Assembly (NCBI RefSeq): GCF_022809125.1
Contig: NZ_JALGBI010000001.1
Location: 2,046,001-2,110,000 of the forward strand
Direction of reading: 5' to 3'
DNA from: Variovorax terrae
GTDB lineage: Bacteria > Pseudomonadota > Gammaproteobacteria > Burkholderiales > Burkholderiaceae_C
DNA: 64,000 nucleotides
Shown: piece by piece, positions 10,736 through 19,232 of the stretch
How the letters are laid out: the number at the start of each line of letters is the position of its first letter
Position numbering within the stretch: position 1 is the stretch's first letter
Made by a program: the position numbers and the translations under genes
The notes under the pieces: model-generated
What the model was told of the DNA's origin: nothing
The model's input: only the letters and a program-made list of their open reading frames with translations
Database searches by the model: none

Positions 10736-11194
10736 CTAGCGCCGGGCGTGCTCGATCAAGCAGTCCAGCATCCGGCCCAGCTGCTGGCGCTCGGCGGCGG
10801 ACAGGCAGCCGAAGATGTCCTCGTTGCGCCGCGCGATCAATTGCATCACGCGGCTCCAGAGCGCCTGGCCGCTGCGCGTGAGCGTGAGCACCACGCCGCG
10901 CCCATCGACCTCGCTGGCCTGCTTGCGCAGCAGGCCGCGCTCCACCAGCGCCTGCGCGGCGCGGCTGGCCTGGCCCTTGTCCAGGTTGGCCTTGGCCGCC
11001 AGCAGGTTGACCGACAGCGGCGCGAAGCTGCCGATGGCAGCCAGGCAGCGCGCCTCGCCCACCGGCAGGCCCATCTCGGCGGCGTAGGCATCGCTGCTGT
11101 GCTTGTCGGTGAGCTTGCTGACGAGGTGCAGCCGGTAGGTCAGGAACTGGTCCAGCGGCGGCGCCGCCGCCGGCTTACCGGACTGGCGGGCCAT
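10736..11194 (-). CDS. MarR-family transcriptional regulator
   Basis: A 152-residue MarR-type winged-helix regulator. The DNA-binding part is PLSVNLLAAKANLDKGQASRA followed by the wing segment EVDGRGVVLTLTRSGQALW; the helices at both ends form the dimer interface. AAGGAG precedes the ATG. The gene overlaps the DUF2783 gene by 20 bp and belongs to the same unit as the FAD monooxygenase, so it is the likely regulator of that unit, acting through the palindrome at 12989-13008. MarR proteins next to aromatic hydroxylases usually release DNA on binding the aromatic acid (family knowledge); the actual ligand is unknown. Confidence 0.9.
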   Translation of the reverse strand: MARQSGKPAAAPPLDQFLTYRLHLVSKLTDKHSSDAYAAEMGLPVGEARCLAAIGSFAPLSVNLLAAKANLDKGQASRAAQALVERGLLRKQASEVDGRGVVLTLTRSGQALWSRVMQLIARRNEDIFGCLSAAERQQLGRMLDCLIEHARR

Positions 11195-11384
11195 CGGCGG
11201 CTCCTTCGGCGGCGCATTGCCGGTGCGCGTGCGCCAGCAGCGGCAACACCTCCTCGGCCCGCTCGAAGCGGCTCATGAGCGACAGGCAGGCCATGGACAG
11301 GAACAGCGGCGCCTGCGCCGGCCCCACCTGGGCCAGCGTTTCGCACAGCGCGGTGTAGCAGCGGTCGAGATCGTGGTCGGTCAT
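11175..11384 (-). CDS. DUF2783-family small protein
   Basis: A 69-residue helical protein (MTDHDLDRCYTALCETL...LSLMSRFERAEEVLPLLAHA). Proteins of this kind are typically encoded directly after FAD-dependent aromatic monooxygenases of the MhpA type, and here too the start codon overlaps the stop of the monooxygenase gene by four bases (ATGA). This arrangement suggests translational coupling and a role as an accessory or stabilising partner. The function is unknown. Confidence 0.8.
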   Translation of the reverse strand: MTDHDLDRCYTALCETLAQVGPAQAPLFLSMACLSLMSRFERAEEVLPLLAHAHRQCAAEGAADGPPVR

Positions 11385-12973
11385 GCAGCAACTCCATGGG
11401 TGGCAAGGGCCGCCAGCAGCGGCGCCGGGTCCAGGCCGGGCCAGCGGCCCATCACGTAGCCGTCCGGACGCACCAGCACCAGGGCCTGGGCGGCGGCGCT
11501 GGGCAGGCCATAGCGCTCGCGCGCCTGGCCCAGGCTGTCGGCTGCGGGAGCGATCTCGAGCACGGCCACACCCTGCGCAGCGAGCTCTTTCACCCCATGC
11601 GGCAAGGCCCCGTCGTTGAACACCAGGCAGACGAAACCGGCACCGAAGCAGCTCGTGAGATGCAGCGGCCCGCCAGGCCCTGTCAGCAGGGCCTCGGGCG
11701 CCGGCCGGCCGGGCGCGGCGAGCTCACTGGCCCAGTCCCCGGCCTGCGGCACATTGAGCGGCGAGCCGTCGTAGGCAATCGGCGCCGACTGGCGCGGGTT
11801 GATCAGCGAACGCACCTTGTCGTCGTGCACGGCCAGCCGCAGCGCGGCCTCGCGCATGAGCTGGAAGGCGAAGTTGGGCGGTGCCATGAACTCGGTGCTC
11901 TTGGCGCCGTAGGCGATGTTCTCGCGCGCGGCGTGCACGCGCTCAACCGAGTAGGAGTCGAGCAGGCCCCCGGGCGAACGGCCGTCGATCACGCGCGCCA
12001 GCTTCCAGGCCAAGTTGCCCGCGTCATCCAGGCCCGAGTTGAGGCCGCGTACACCGAAGATCGGCACCAGGTGCGCGGCGTCGCCCGCGAACAGCACGCG
12101 GCCGTGGCGGTAGCTGGGCAGCGTGAGGCACTTGGCGTTGTAAATCGAGATCCACAGCGGCTCCCAGGGCTCGTTCTCGCCGATCATCGCCAGGTGGCTC
12201 TGCACGCGTGGCAGCACGTTACCGGGCTTGACGGCCTCCACCGGGTCCTCGTCGTCGCGGATCTGGTAGTCGATGCGCCACACATCGCCGGGCTGGCGGT
12301 GCATGAGGATGGTGGAGCCGGGGTTGGACGGCGGGTCGAACCAGGCCAGGCGCTCGACCGGGCGTTTCGTCTTCTGCACGATGTCCACGATCACGTAGCG
12401 GCCTTCATATTGCGTGCCTTCGAGCTGCAGGCCCAGTTGCTCGCGCACCGTGCTGCGCCCGCCGTCGCAGGCCACCAGCCAGCCGGCGCGCACCGCCGCC
12501 ACACCCTGCGGGCCGTGCACCTCGACCAGCACGCCATCGGCCTGCGGCCGCACGGCGCCCACGCGGCTGGACCAGTGCACGCGGGCCAGTTCGCCAAAGG
12601 CCTCGGCCGCGCGGTGCGCAAACGCCTCCACGTGGTACTGCTGGATGTTGACCATGGGCGCAAAGCGCTGCGTGGGCTCGCTGGGCATCTGGAAGTGCAG
12701 GACTTCGGTGTCGCGCCAATAGCTGCGCCCGCCAGCCCAAGACAGGCCGGTCTCCACCAGGGGCCGGTCGGCGCCGGCCCAGCCCAGGATTTCCTGCGAG
12801 CGGCGCGACACGCAGATCGCTCGGCTGCCACTGCAGTAGCCCTCGTCGGCCTCGATCACGAGGCTGGCCGCGCCCTGGCGCGCCAGCAGCGCGGCCAGCG
12901 TCAGGCCGACCGGCCCGCCGCCGGCGATCAGCACCGGCACCTCGTCCGGAAGCTGCGAGCCTGTCTTGTTCAT
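11381..12973 (-). CDS. FAD-dependent aromatic monooxygenase (MhpA/PheA-like)
   Basis: A 530-residue class A flavoprotein monooxygenase. The FAD-binding GxGxxG region is LIAGGGPVGLTLAALLARQG, the DG motif is VACDGGRSTVREQLGL, and the GD motif is GRVLFAGDAAHLVPIFGVRGLNSGLDDAGNL. A thioredoxin-like C-terminal domain follows, as in 3-(3-hydroxyphenyl)propionate and phenol hydroxylases. It likely hydroxylates a phenolic or aromatic acid with NAD(P)H and O2. No ring-cleavage dioxygenase is adjacent. The ATG at 12973 is chosen over an upstream start at 12988 because the MarR-type palindrome occupies 12989-13008. It is the first gene of the monooxygenase-DUF2783-MarR-oxidoreductase unit. Confidence 0.92.
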   Translation of the reverse strand: MNKTGSQLPDEVPVLIAGGGPVGLTLAALLARQGAASLVIEADEGYCSGSRAICVSRRSQEILGWAGADRPLVETGLSWAGGRSYWRDTEVLHFQMPSEPTQRFAPMVNIQQYHVEAFAHRAAEAFGELARVHWSSRVGAVRPQADGVLVEVHGPQGVAAVRAGWLVACDGGRSTVREQLGLQLEGTQYEGRYVIVDIVQKTKRPVERLAWFDPPSNPGSTILMHRQPGDVWRIDYQIRDDEDPVEAVKPGNVLPRVQSHLAMIGENEPWEPLWISIYNAKCLTLPSYRHGRVLFAGDAAHLVPIFGVRGLNSGLDDAGNLAWKLARVIDGRSPGGLLDSYSVERVHAARENIAYGAKSTEFMAPPNFAFQLMREAALRLAVHDDKVRSLINPRQSAPIAYDGSPLNVPQAGDWASELAAPGRPAPEALLTGPGGPLHLTSCFGAGFVCLVFNDGALPHGVKELAAQGVAVLEIAPAADSLGQARERYGLPSAAAQALVLVRPDGYVMGRWPGLDPAPLLAALATHGVAA

Positions 12974-12988
12974 CTGGAGACGTCCCAA

Positions 12989-13008
12989 ATAGTTGCGCCC
13001 ACAACTAT
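12989..13008. promoter_or_regulatory. Candidate MarR operator
   Basis: ATAGTTG-N6-CAACTAT is a perfect 7-bp inverted repeat, the size and AT-rich style of MarR-family operators. It begins 16 bp upstream of the monooxygenase start codon. The MarR gene at 10736 in the same unit is the natural candidate. It also lies 93 bp upstream of the divergent RpiR-type gene and might affect it. Confidence 0.55.
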
Positions 13009-13100
13009 ATCGCAGCTTTCCCGACCGGCTTCAAAAGCCTTGCTTGATTCAATTGGAACATCATGGTACAAACGGAACATTCACCAACAACGATCCATCC

Positions 13101-14009
13101 ATGCACGCCATGAACATCTCCCTGAGCGACTGCCTGGCGCTGATCGAGTCGCACTTCAGCCAGATGGGCCCGGAGCTGCAGCGCTGCGCCCGCTGGGTGG
13201 CCGACCACCCGCGCGAAGTCGGCCTGCTGTCGATGCGGCAGCAGGCACAGCAGGCCGGCGCCACCCCCACCAGCATGATCCGCATGGCGCGCACGCTGGG
13301 CTTCGACGACTACACCTCGTTTCGCCGCCCGTTCCAGGACGCGCTGGCCACCCCGGTGCCCGACTACCGTGCGCGCGCCCGCTCGATGCAGGCTGCGGGC
13401 AGCGCCAGGCCAGCCGACAGGTTGGAGCCGAACCTCGAAGGCGTGCAGATCGACAACGTGCGCTCGGCCGGCGCGCTGAACCAGCCCTCGGCGCTGGACC
13501 GGGCCGTGGATGCCATGCTGCGCGCGCGACAGGTGGCGTTCCTCGGAGTGCGCTCCTGTTTCGCCATCAGCTACCACTTCCACTACGCCTACAGCCTGAT
13601 CGCCGGCAACGGGCTGCTGGTGCATGGCCTGGGCGGCGCGTTTCCGGACCAGGTGGACGTGCTCGACGAGCGCGACCTGCTGGTGTGCATCACGCAGCAG
13701 CCCTACGGACGGCCCACCATCGAGGCCCTCCAGGCCTGCCATGCGCGCGGCGTCAAGGTGCTCACGCTCACGGACAGCCCGCTTTCGCCGGCGGCCGCGT
13801 ACTCGGACCACCTGCTGCAGTTCCGCGCCGACTCCCCGTCCTATTTCCACTCCATGCTGGGCTCGCTGGCGCTGGTCGAAGGGCTGCTGGCCCGGCTCAC
13901 CACGCGCGGCGGCCAGGCCGTGCTCGACCGCCTCTCCACGGTCGAGTCGCGGCTGGCCTCCAGCAAGGCCTACTGGAACCCGCCCACCACCTCCCGATCG
14001 AAGAAATGA
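13101..14009 (+). CDS. MurR/RpiR-family regulator (HTH + SIS domain)
   Basis: A 302-residue regulator. The N-terminal HTH_6 domain includes the family segment MRQQAQQAGATPTSMIRMAR and TLGFDDYTSFR, and the C-terminal SIS domain (residues ~135-270; VAFLGVRSCFAISYHFHYAY, VHGLGG, ITQQPYGRPTIEAL) binds phosphosugars or related ligands. The ATG at 13101 is chosen; a second ATG at 13110 is possible, and an upstream reading from 12993 would run through the promoter region. Its stop overlaps the aminotransferase start (ATGA), so it heads a four-gene unit that handles an amine or amino acid derivative rather than a sugar (inference from neighbours). Confidence 0.9.
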   Translation: MHAMNISLSDCLALIESHFSQMGPELQRCARWVADHPREVGLLSMRQQAQQAGATPTSMIRMARTLGFDDYTSFRRPFQDALATPVPDYRARARSMQAAGSARPADRLEPNLEGVQIDNVRSAGALNQPSALDRAVDAMLRARQVAFLGVRSCFAISYHFHYAYSLIAGNGLLVHGLGGAFPDQVDVLDERDLLVCITQQPYGRPTIEALQACHARGVKVLTLTDSPLSPAAAYSDHLLQFRADSPSYFHSMLGSLALVEGLLARLTTRGGQAVLDRLSTVESRLASSKAYWNPPTTSRSKK

Positions 14010-15340
14010 CCCACCTCTTTCACCGGCAATTGCGCCAGACCCTGCCCGAGGCCGCATCGGCCAAGGGCCTGTACATCACCGACACCGCCGGCAAGACCTA
14101 CCTCGACGCCTGCGGCGGCGCAGCCGTTTCCTGCCTCGGGCACAACCACCCGGACGTCATCGCCGCCATGGCCGCGCAGATGGCCCGGCTCGACTACGCG
14201 CACACCAGCTTCTTCACCACGCGCGTGGCCGAGGAACTGGCCGACACGCTGATCGCCCAGGCGCCCGAAGGCATCTCGCACGTCTACCTGCTCTCCAGCG
14301 GCTCGGAGGCCATGGAGGCCGCGCTCAAGATGGCGCGCCAATATTTCGTCGAGCTCGGCCAGCCCCGGCGCACGAACTTCATCGCACGGCGCCAGAGCTA
14401 CCACGGCAACACCCTGGGTGCCCTGGCCGTGGGCGGCAACGCCTGGCGGCGCGCGCAGTTCGCGCCGCTGCTGATCGACGTCACGCACGTGGCGCCCTGC
14501 TACGAATACCGCGACCGCCTGCCCACCGAGACGCCCGAGCAGTACGGCCAGCGCCTCGTGCGTGAACTCGAAGCCGAGCTGCTGCGCCTGGGCCCGGACA
14601 CCGTGATCGGCATCTGTGCCGAACCCGTGGTGGGCGCCACGCTGGGCGCGGCGCCGCCCGTGCCCGGCTACTTCCAGGGCATCCGCGCGCTGTGCGACCG
14701 CTATGGCGTGCTGCTGATCGCCGACGAGGTGATGTGCGGCATGGGCCGCACCGGCACCCTGCATGCGCTGGAACAGGAGGGCATCGTGCCCGACATCATG
14801 GCCGTGGCCAAGGGGCTGGGCGGCGGCTACCAGGCCATCGGCGCGGTGCTGGCGCACGGCAGGGTGTACGACGCCTTCGACAGCGGCAGCGGCCAGTTCA
14901 TGCACGGCCACACCTACATCGGCCACCCGGTGGCCTGCGCCGCGGCGTTGGAAGTACAGCGTGTGCTGCAGCGCGAAAAGCTGGTCGAGGCTTCGCGCGT
15001 GCAGGGCCTGGCGCTGCGGCGCAAGCTCGACGCCGCGCTCGGCGGCCATGCCCATGTGGGCGACATCCGGGGGCGTGGGCTGTTCCTGGCGCTCGAACTG
15101 GTGGCCGATCGCGCCAGCAAGCAGCCCTTCGACCCGAAGCTGCGGCTCAACGGCCGCATCCGCGACGAGGCCCTGGCCCGCGGCCTGATGGTCTACGCCA
15201 TGGGCGGCACCATCGACGGCCGGCACGGCGACCATGTCCTGCTGGCACCGCCTTTCACCGTGCAGGAGCGCGACCTCGACACCCTCGTCGAGCGCCTTGC
15301 CGAATCCGTGGAGGCCGCGCTGGCCGGCCTGCCCGCCTGA
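14006..15340 (+). CDS. Class III PLP-dependent aminotransferase
   Basis: A 444-residue fold-type I, class III aminotransferase (omega-amino acid/4-aminobutyrate group). The cofactor-phosphate loop is LLSSGSEAMEAALKMARQ, the carboxylate-contact region is LLIADEVMCGMGRTG (Asp of the PLP ring) and the Schiff-base lysine is K268 in AVAKGLGGGYQ. The C-terminal GHTYIGHPVACAAALEVQ is typical. It probably transfers an amino group from an omega-amine or beta/gamma-amino acid to pyruvate or 2-oxoglutarate. It overlaps the regulator gene by four bases and is followed by the Bug receptor and M81 peptidase genes, which suggests uptake, hydrolysis and deamination of one amino-acid-like substrate. Confidence 0.92.
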   Translation: MTHLFHRQLRQTLPEAASAKGLYITDTAGKTYLDACGGAAVSCLGHNHPDVIAAMAAQMARLDYAHTSFFTTRVAEELADTLIAQAPEGISHVYLLSSGSEAMEAALKMARQYFVELGQPRRTNFIARRQSYHGNTLGALAVGGNAWRRAQFAPLLIDVTHVAPCYEYRDRLPTETPEQYGQRLVRELEAELLRLGPDTVIGICAEPVVGATLGAAPPVPGYFQGIRALCDRYGVLLIADEVMCGMGRTGTLHALEQEGIVPDIMAVAKGLGGGYQAIGAVLAHGRVYDAFDSGSGQFMHGHTYIGHPVACAAALEVQRVLQREKLVEASRVQGLALRRKLDAALGGHAHVGDIRGRGLFLALELVADRASKQPFDPKLRLNGRIRDEALARGLMVYAMGGTIDGRHGDHVLLAPPFTVQERDLDTLVERLAESVEAALAGLPA

Positions 15341-15400
15341 ACCCGCCCCCTCGATGCCTTCGATCCAACGAACCCTCTGCCCACCGCAAGAAAGCACGCC

Positions 15401-16396
15401 ATGAAACACCTGTCCCCTCTTTGCAGCGCAGCGCGCCGCGCCCTGCTGGGCGCCTGCCTCGGCGCCCTGGCCCTGGCCTGCGCCCATGCCGACGCCCAGG
15501 ATTACCCGAGCCAGCCGATCCGCATCGTGGTGCCCTTCGCGCCCGGCGGCACCACCGACCTGCTGGCCCGCCTGGTGGCCGACGGCCTGCGCACCCGCCT
15601 GGGCCAGCCCGTGGTGGTGGACAACAAGGCCGGTGCCGGCGGCAACATCGGCGCGGCCGAGGTGGCGCGCGCCGCACCCAATGGCTACACCCTCCTGCTG
15701 GCGACCCCCGGGCCCCTGGCCATCAACCAGTACACCTATTCCAGCATCAGCTATGACGCGGAAAAGCAATTCGCGGCCATCTCCAACATCGCGATGGTGC
15801 CCAACGTGCTGCTGGCCAGCCCGCAAAGCGGCCTGAAAACGGTGGCGGCCGTGCTCGCGCGCGCCCAGGCCGCGCCCGGCAAGCTCAACTACGGCAGCGC
15901 GGGCATGGGCAGCACCAGCCACCTGGCGGGCGAGCTGCTCAAGAGCCAGGGCAAGGTCAGCATCACGCACATCCCCTACCGCGGCATCGCGCCGGCCATG
16001 AACGACCTGGTCGCCGGCCAGATCGACCTGCTGATCGACAACCTGCCCACGGCCATGCCCATGATCGAATCGGGCAAGGCCGTGGCGCTGGGCGTCACCG
16101 TGAAGAACCGCACCGCCACGCTGCCCGGCGTCCCCGCCATCGCCGAATTGCTGCCGGGCTACGAGGTCGGCTCCTGGTTCGGCCTGGTCGCGCCCGCGGG
16201 CACGCCCGCGCCGGTGATCCACAAGCTCGCCGCCGCGCTCGACGACTTCCTGAAGCAGGACAGCACCCGGGAGCGCATCGCCAAGATGGGGGCCTCGGCC
16301 GACGGTGGCTCGCCCGAGAAGTTCGCGGCGCTCATCAAGGCCGAGCAGGCCAAGTTCCGCGACATCGTCAAGCGCGCCAACATCCGCGTCGAATGA
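15401..16396 (+). CDS. Bug/TctC-family periplasmic solute-binding protein
   Basis: A 331-residue Bug-family receptor. The signal peptide (residues 1-~30, with ALLGACLGALALACAHADA) is followed by DYPSQPIRIVVPFAPGGTTDLLAR, the family signature, and NKAGAGGNIGAAEVARA. It overlaps the M81 peptidase gene by four bases (ATGA) and follows the aminotransferase by 60 bp. The conserved Asp that contacts amino acids or carboxylates in Bug proteins sits in the first ligand loop (GGTTD). No TctAB permease is nearby. It most likely captures the substrate used by the adjacent enzymes. Confidence 0.92.
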   Translation: MKHLSPLCSAARRALLGACLGALALACAHADAQDYPSQPIRIVVPFAPGGTTDLLARLVADGLRTRLGQPVVVDNKAGAGGNIGAAEVARAAPNGYTLLLATPGPLAINQYTYSSISYDAEKQFAAISNIAMVPNVLLASPQSGLKTVAAVLARAQAAPGKLNYGSAGMGSTSHLAGELLKSQGKVSITHIPYRGIAPAMNDLVAGQIDLLIDNLPTAMPMIESGKAVALGVTVKNRTATLPGVPAIAELLPGYEVGSWFGLVAPAGTPAPVIHKLAAALDDFLKQDSTRERIAKMGASADGGSPEKFAALIKAEQAKFRDIVKRANIRVE

Positions 16397-17874
16397 GCAT
16401 GGCCGGCTCCATCCGTCCCCGCAAGCGGCTCGGCGTGGCCCGGCTCTGGTATGAGGGCAACGCCTTCTGCCTGCTGCCGGCCACCCGCCAGGACTTCGAG
16501 CGGCGCGAATGGCGCCGGGGCCGCGATGCGCTGGAAGCCGCCCGCGGCACCGCCACCGAGCTGGCCGCCGTCTGCGACTTCGCGCAGGCCCAGCCGGGCT
16601 GGGAGGTGGTGGCTTCGCGCTGCGCCTCCGCCCTGCCGGCCGGGCCGATCGACGACGAAGTGTTCGAAGCCTTCCTGGCCGAAGTGCTGGCGGATTTCCG
16701 GAACGGGCCCTGGGATGCCGTCTACCTGAGCCTGCACGGCGCGGGCATCACCGCCGGGCGCGATGCGCCCGAGCTGGACCTGGTGCGCGCCCTGCGCCAG
16801 GCGCTGCCGCAGGTGCCGATGGCCGCCAGCTTCGACCTGCATGCCAACCATGCGCCCGAGCTCGTGCGCCTGCTGGACATGGGCTGCGGCTACCGCACCT
16901 ACCCGCACGTGGACATGCGCGACACCGCCGCCCGCACGCTGGAGCTGCTGCGGCGCACGGCCGAAGGCGAGCTCCGCCCCGTGGGTGCCCTGCGGCAGGA
17001 GGGCTTGTACCTCTCCAGCGCCAACATGCGCACCGAAGCGGGACCGATGGCCGAGCTGCAACGGCTCGCGCAATCGCTGATCCGGCCCCCCATCCTCGAC
17101 GTGGCGGTGTTCGGCGGCTTCGCCTATGCCAACTCCTCGAACATCGGCGCGTCCGTCATGGCCTGGGCCGATGCGGACGCCGAAGCCGCGCAGCGCGCGG
17201 CCGACACCGTCTACGCCGAACTCGTGCGCCGCGCCGGCGAATTCGACATCCCGTTGATCGGCCCCGCGCAGGGTATTGCGCTGGCCCTCGAAACACCCGG
17301 CCTCGTGGCCGTGACCGATCCGGCCGACAACCCGCTCTCGGGCGGCATCGGCGACACACCCGCCCTGCTGCGCGCGCTCGTCGAGGCCCGTCCCGAGTTC
17401 CCCTGCGTCTTCGCCAGCTTCGCCGACCTGGAGGTGGTCCGCACCGCCCACGCGGCAGGCATCGGCGCCACACTGCAGGTGAGCTTGGGCGGCAAGCGCA
17501 CCGCGCTCTATGGCGAGCCCGTGCCGCTCACCGTTCAGGTCGAGCGCTTCACATCGGGCCGCTTCGTCAACAGCGGTCCGATGGAGCGCGGCGCCAGCGT
17601 GGACTGCGGGCCCACGGTGGTGCTGCGGGCCGGCACGATCCTGCTCATCGTGAGCGAGCATGTCGCGCCCGGCAATGACCCGGCCTTCTTCGCGCTGCAT
17701 GGCATCGACCTGGCCGCCACGCGGCTGCTGTGCGTGAAAGCCAAGAACCATTTCCGTGCCGCCTTTGCGCCGCTGTGCCGGGCCATCGTGGACGTGGATG
17801 CGCCCGGCCCGGCCAGCCTCAACCTCGCCCTGCTGCCGCTGCGCCGAGCGGACAGGAAATTCAACAGCACGTGA
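16393..17874 (+). CDS. M81-family metallopeptidase (MlrC-like)
   Basis: A 493-residue member of the M81/MlrC (microcystinase C-like) family, zinc enzymes that cleave peptide or amide bonds next to unusual amino acids. The expected metal-site motifs are present: E21 in WYEGNAF (usually HETNTF, here with Tyr for His), H115 in SLHGAG, D148/H150 in FDLHAN and H172 in YPHVDM. The C-terminal DAPGPASL motif is also typical; the last ~9 residues (ADRKFNST) are unusual and lie at an insertion junction. The start overlaps the Bug gene stop. It is the last gene of the regulator-aminotransferase-Bug-peptidase unit. The true substrate is unknown; microcystin should not be assumed. Confidence 0.88.
   Translation: MSMAGSIRPRKRLGVARLWYEGNAFCLLPATRQDFERREWRRGRDALEAARGTATELAAVCDFAQAQPGWEVVASRCASALPAGPIDDEVFEAFLAEVLADFRNGPWDAVYLSLHGAGITAGRDAPELDLVRALRQALPQVPMAASFDLHANHAPELVRLLDMGCGYRTYPHVDMRDTAARTLELLRRTAEGELRPVGALRQEGLYLSSANMRTEAGPMAELQRLAQSLIRPPILDVAVFGGFAYANSSNIGASVMAWADADAEAAQRAADTVYAELVRRAGEFDIPLIGPAQGIALALETPGLVAVTDPADNPLSGGIGDTPALLRALVEARPEFPCVFASFADLEVVRTAHAAGIGATLQVSLGGKRTALYGEPVPLTVQVERFTSGRFVNSGPMERGASVDCGPTVVLRAGTILLIVSEHVAPGNDPAFFALHGIDLAATRLLCVKAKNHFRAAFAPLCRAIVDVDAPGPASLNLALLPLRRADRKFNST
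17799..17846 (+). repeat. 48-bp direct repeat, copy A (3' end of the M81 gene)
   Basis: Forty-eight bases coding for APGPASLNLALLPLRR at the end of the M81 gene recur at 19149-19196 with only two mismatches. The two copies flank a 1.3-kb segment with two unknown genes. Confidence 0.9.
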
Positions 17875-17968
17875 CCAGGCATGGCATGGATTGGGGGCAT
17901 CCAGACCCCATTGACCTGTGCCGGTTGGGGGCCGCTTGATCGTTCCTTCGATGTTTTCCAGAGGGCTG

Positions 17969-18685
17969 CTATGGCCTGGTGACTGATTTCGCCAGCGAAG
18001 TTGCAGCGGTAAACGGGCCGTGCAGCCATGTCTGGCCCATGTGGCTGTCGACCCGCAAGCGGTCCGGCATCACGATGGCGCCCAGACCGGCATCCTCATG
18101 AAAGACAAGCAGTTCCACACTGCCGGATAGATCCACGGACTCCAGCCCCATGAGTGCACAGCGGTCCATGTTCCAACGCACGGTGAATGCGCTTGCCGGC
18201 ATCAGTTTGCCGGCAACCATGGGTTCGCCGTCAACCATGACACTTGTACCCGGGTCGCAGCCATAGTGGATCACCGCATCGGTCCACCGGGGTGGCTCGG
18301 AGTCATCCAGCAAGGGCACCAATAGCGCGTTCAGTGCAAAGCGGTAAAGATCGACCGGCATGGGCGCATCTGGCATCGCATCCTGCGCCATGGTCTTGGG
18401 CGGTGAGGGTGCCATCACGGCCAACGCCGAAACCTGCGGATTCTTCGGTAGCTCTTTCGGGTAGCCCACCGCCAAGGCGAGTCCCAGCAGCACAGCCACC
18501 ACTGCCAAGCAACTCAGCCAGAATTTGAATCCCCTATCGGGCGACGGCGCGTTAGCAGTCCCTGCCGATGGCGACGTCCAGCTCGTGCGCCAGACGGATC
18601 TGGACGGATGGCAAGAGCCGGGGGTGCCGATCACCCGGTCAAGGCATTTTTGCAAGAGTGGTTGAGTGGCGTAGCACTTCTTCAT
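17969..18685 (-). CDS. Hypothetical membrane-anchored protein
   Basis: A 238-residue product that I do not recognise. One hydrophobic segment at about residues 53-72 (FWLSCLAVVAVLLGLALAVG) suggests a single membrane anchor, with the C-terminal ~160 residues outside the cytoplasm (VDLYRFALNALLVPLLDD, WNMDRCALMGLESVDLSGSVELLVFHED). The ATG at 18685 has no clear ribosome binding site and the first 50 residues look unlike a normal N-terminus, so the true start may be further in. It is probably transcribed with the gene at 18725-19024, 39 bp upstream, and both lie inside the segment bounded by the 48-bp repeats. Base composition is less GC-rich than the flanking genes. Confidence 0.6.
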   Translation of the reverse strand: MKKCYATQPLLQKCLDRVIGTPGSCHPSRSVWRTSWTSPSAGTANAPSPDRGFKFWLSCLAVVAVLLGLALAVGYPKELPKNPQVSALAVMAPSPPKTMAQDAMPDAPMPVDLYRFALNALLVPLLDDSEPPRWTDAVIHYGCDPGTSVMVDGEPMVAGKLMPASAFTVRWNMDRCALMGLESVDLSGSVELLVFHEDAGLGAIVMPDRLRVDSHMGQTWLHGPFTAATSLAKSVTRP

Positions 18686-18724
18686 GTGTGGCGACTCGAT
18701 CCGGCCAACAGGCGATGCCGCCAG

Positions 18725-19024
18725 CTACTGCCCGTAAGCGGCAATGGACATGCCGGACAAGGCGGCACCGCGCGCAGCGCTCTCCTGATTCGCCGCAGAG
18801 GAATCAAAGCCTTCAAAGATGAAATGTCTTTCGGCAACTGCCCTGGCTTGAGCCGGGATGGCAGCAACCACGGCGGCGTCAACGCCGGGCGCACCTGAAT
18901 CTCGGGAAACAACCCACAGTGCAACGAGAGTCCCGACGGCAATCAGGCCGCCAGTCGTCAGCGCGATGGAAGCAACAGGCCGGCGTTGCTGCTGGTGGTC
19001 TTGGGCATTGAGTTTCTTCGTCAT
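18725..19024 (-). CDS. Hypothetical small membrane protein
   Basis: A 99-residue product of unknown function. It has a short basic N-terminus (MTKKLNAQDHQQQRRP), one membrane helix (IALTTGGLIAVGTLVALWVV, residues ~20-39) and a ~60-residue outer part. An AGGAG sequence stands seven bases before the ATG, so it is probably translated. It forms a pair with the next gene (17969-18685), which also has one N-terminal membrane anchor. The two may work together at the membrane, but nothing in the sequence shows how. Confidence 0.65.
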   Translation of the reverse strand: MTKKLNAQDHQQQRRPVASIALTTGGLIAVGTLVALWVVSRDSGAPGVDAAVVAAIPAQARAVAERHFIFEGFDSSAANQESAARGAALSGMSIAAYGQ

Positions 19025-19148
19025 ATGCAGCTCCTGGCGTCAAGCGTCGTGGTCCGGTGGTGAGCGTAGGCAATCTCTCCTGCCGCTTCGTCATCGGAAG
19101 CGATGACTCGGATGGGGCTGCTGCTGTTGCGAGCGGACATACAGTTTG

Positions 19149-19196
19149 TGCGCCCGGCCCGGCCAGCCTCAACTTCGCCCTGCTGCCGCCGCGCCG
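19149..19196 (+). repeat. 48-bp direct repeat, copy B
   Basis: Second copy of the 3' end of the M81 gene (46 of 48 bases identical to 17799-17846). Here it is not attached to a gene; it marks the far boundary of the inserted 1.3-kb segment and lies just upstream of the crotonase promoter. Confidence 0.9.
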
Positions 19197-19232
19197 CCTG
19201 CGTGACAGGCCGGGGCCGCAGGGCCTGTCTAT

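Noticed and set aside
11396..15340. 1314-codon plus-strand frame
   Set aside because: Only the part from 14006 is real (the aminotransferase); the rest runs antisense to the monooxygenase and out of frame through the RpiR-type gene.
16393..17874. Microcystin degradation gene
   Set aside because: M81 proteins are widespread and no mlrA, mlrB or mlrD gene is present; the neighbours point to another amino-acid derivative.
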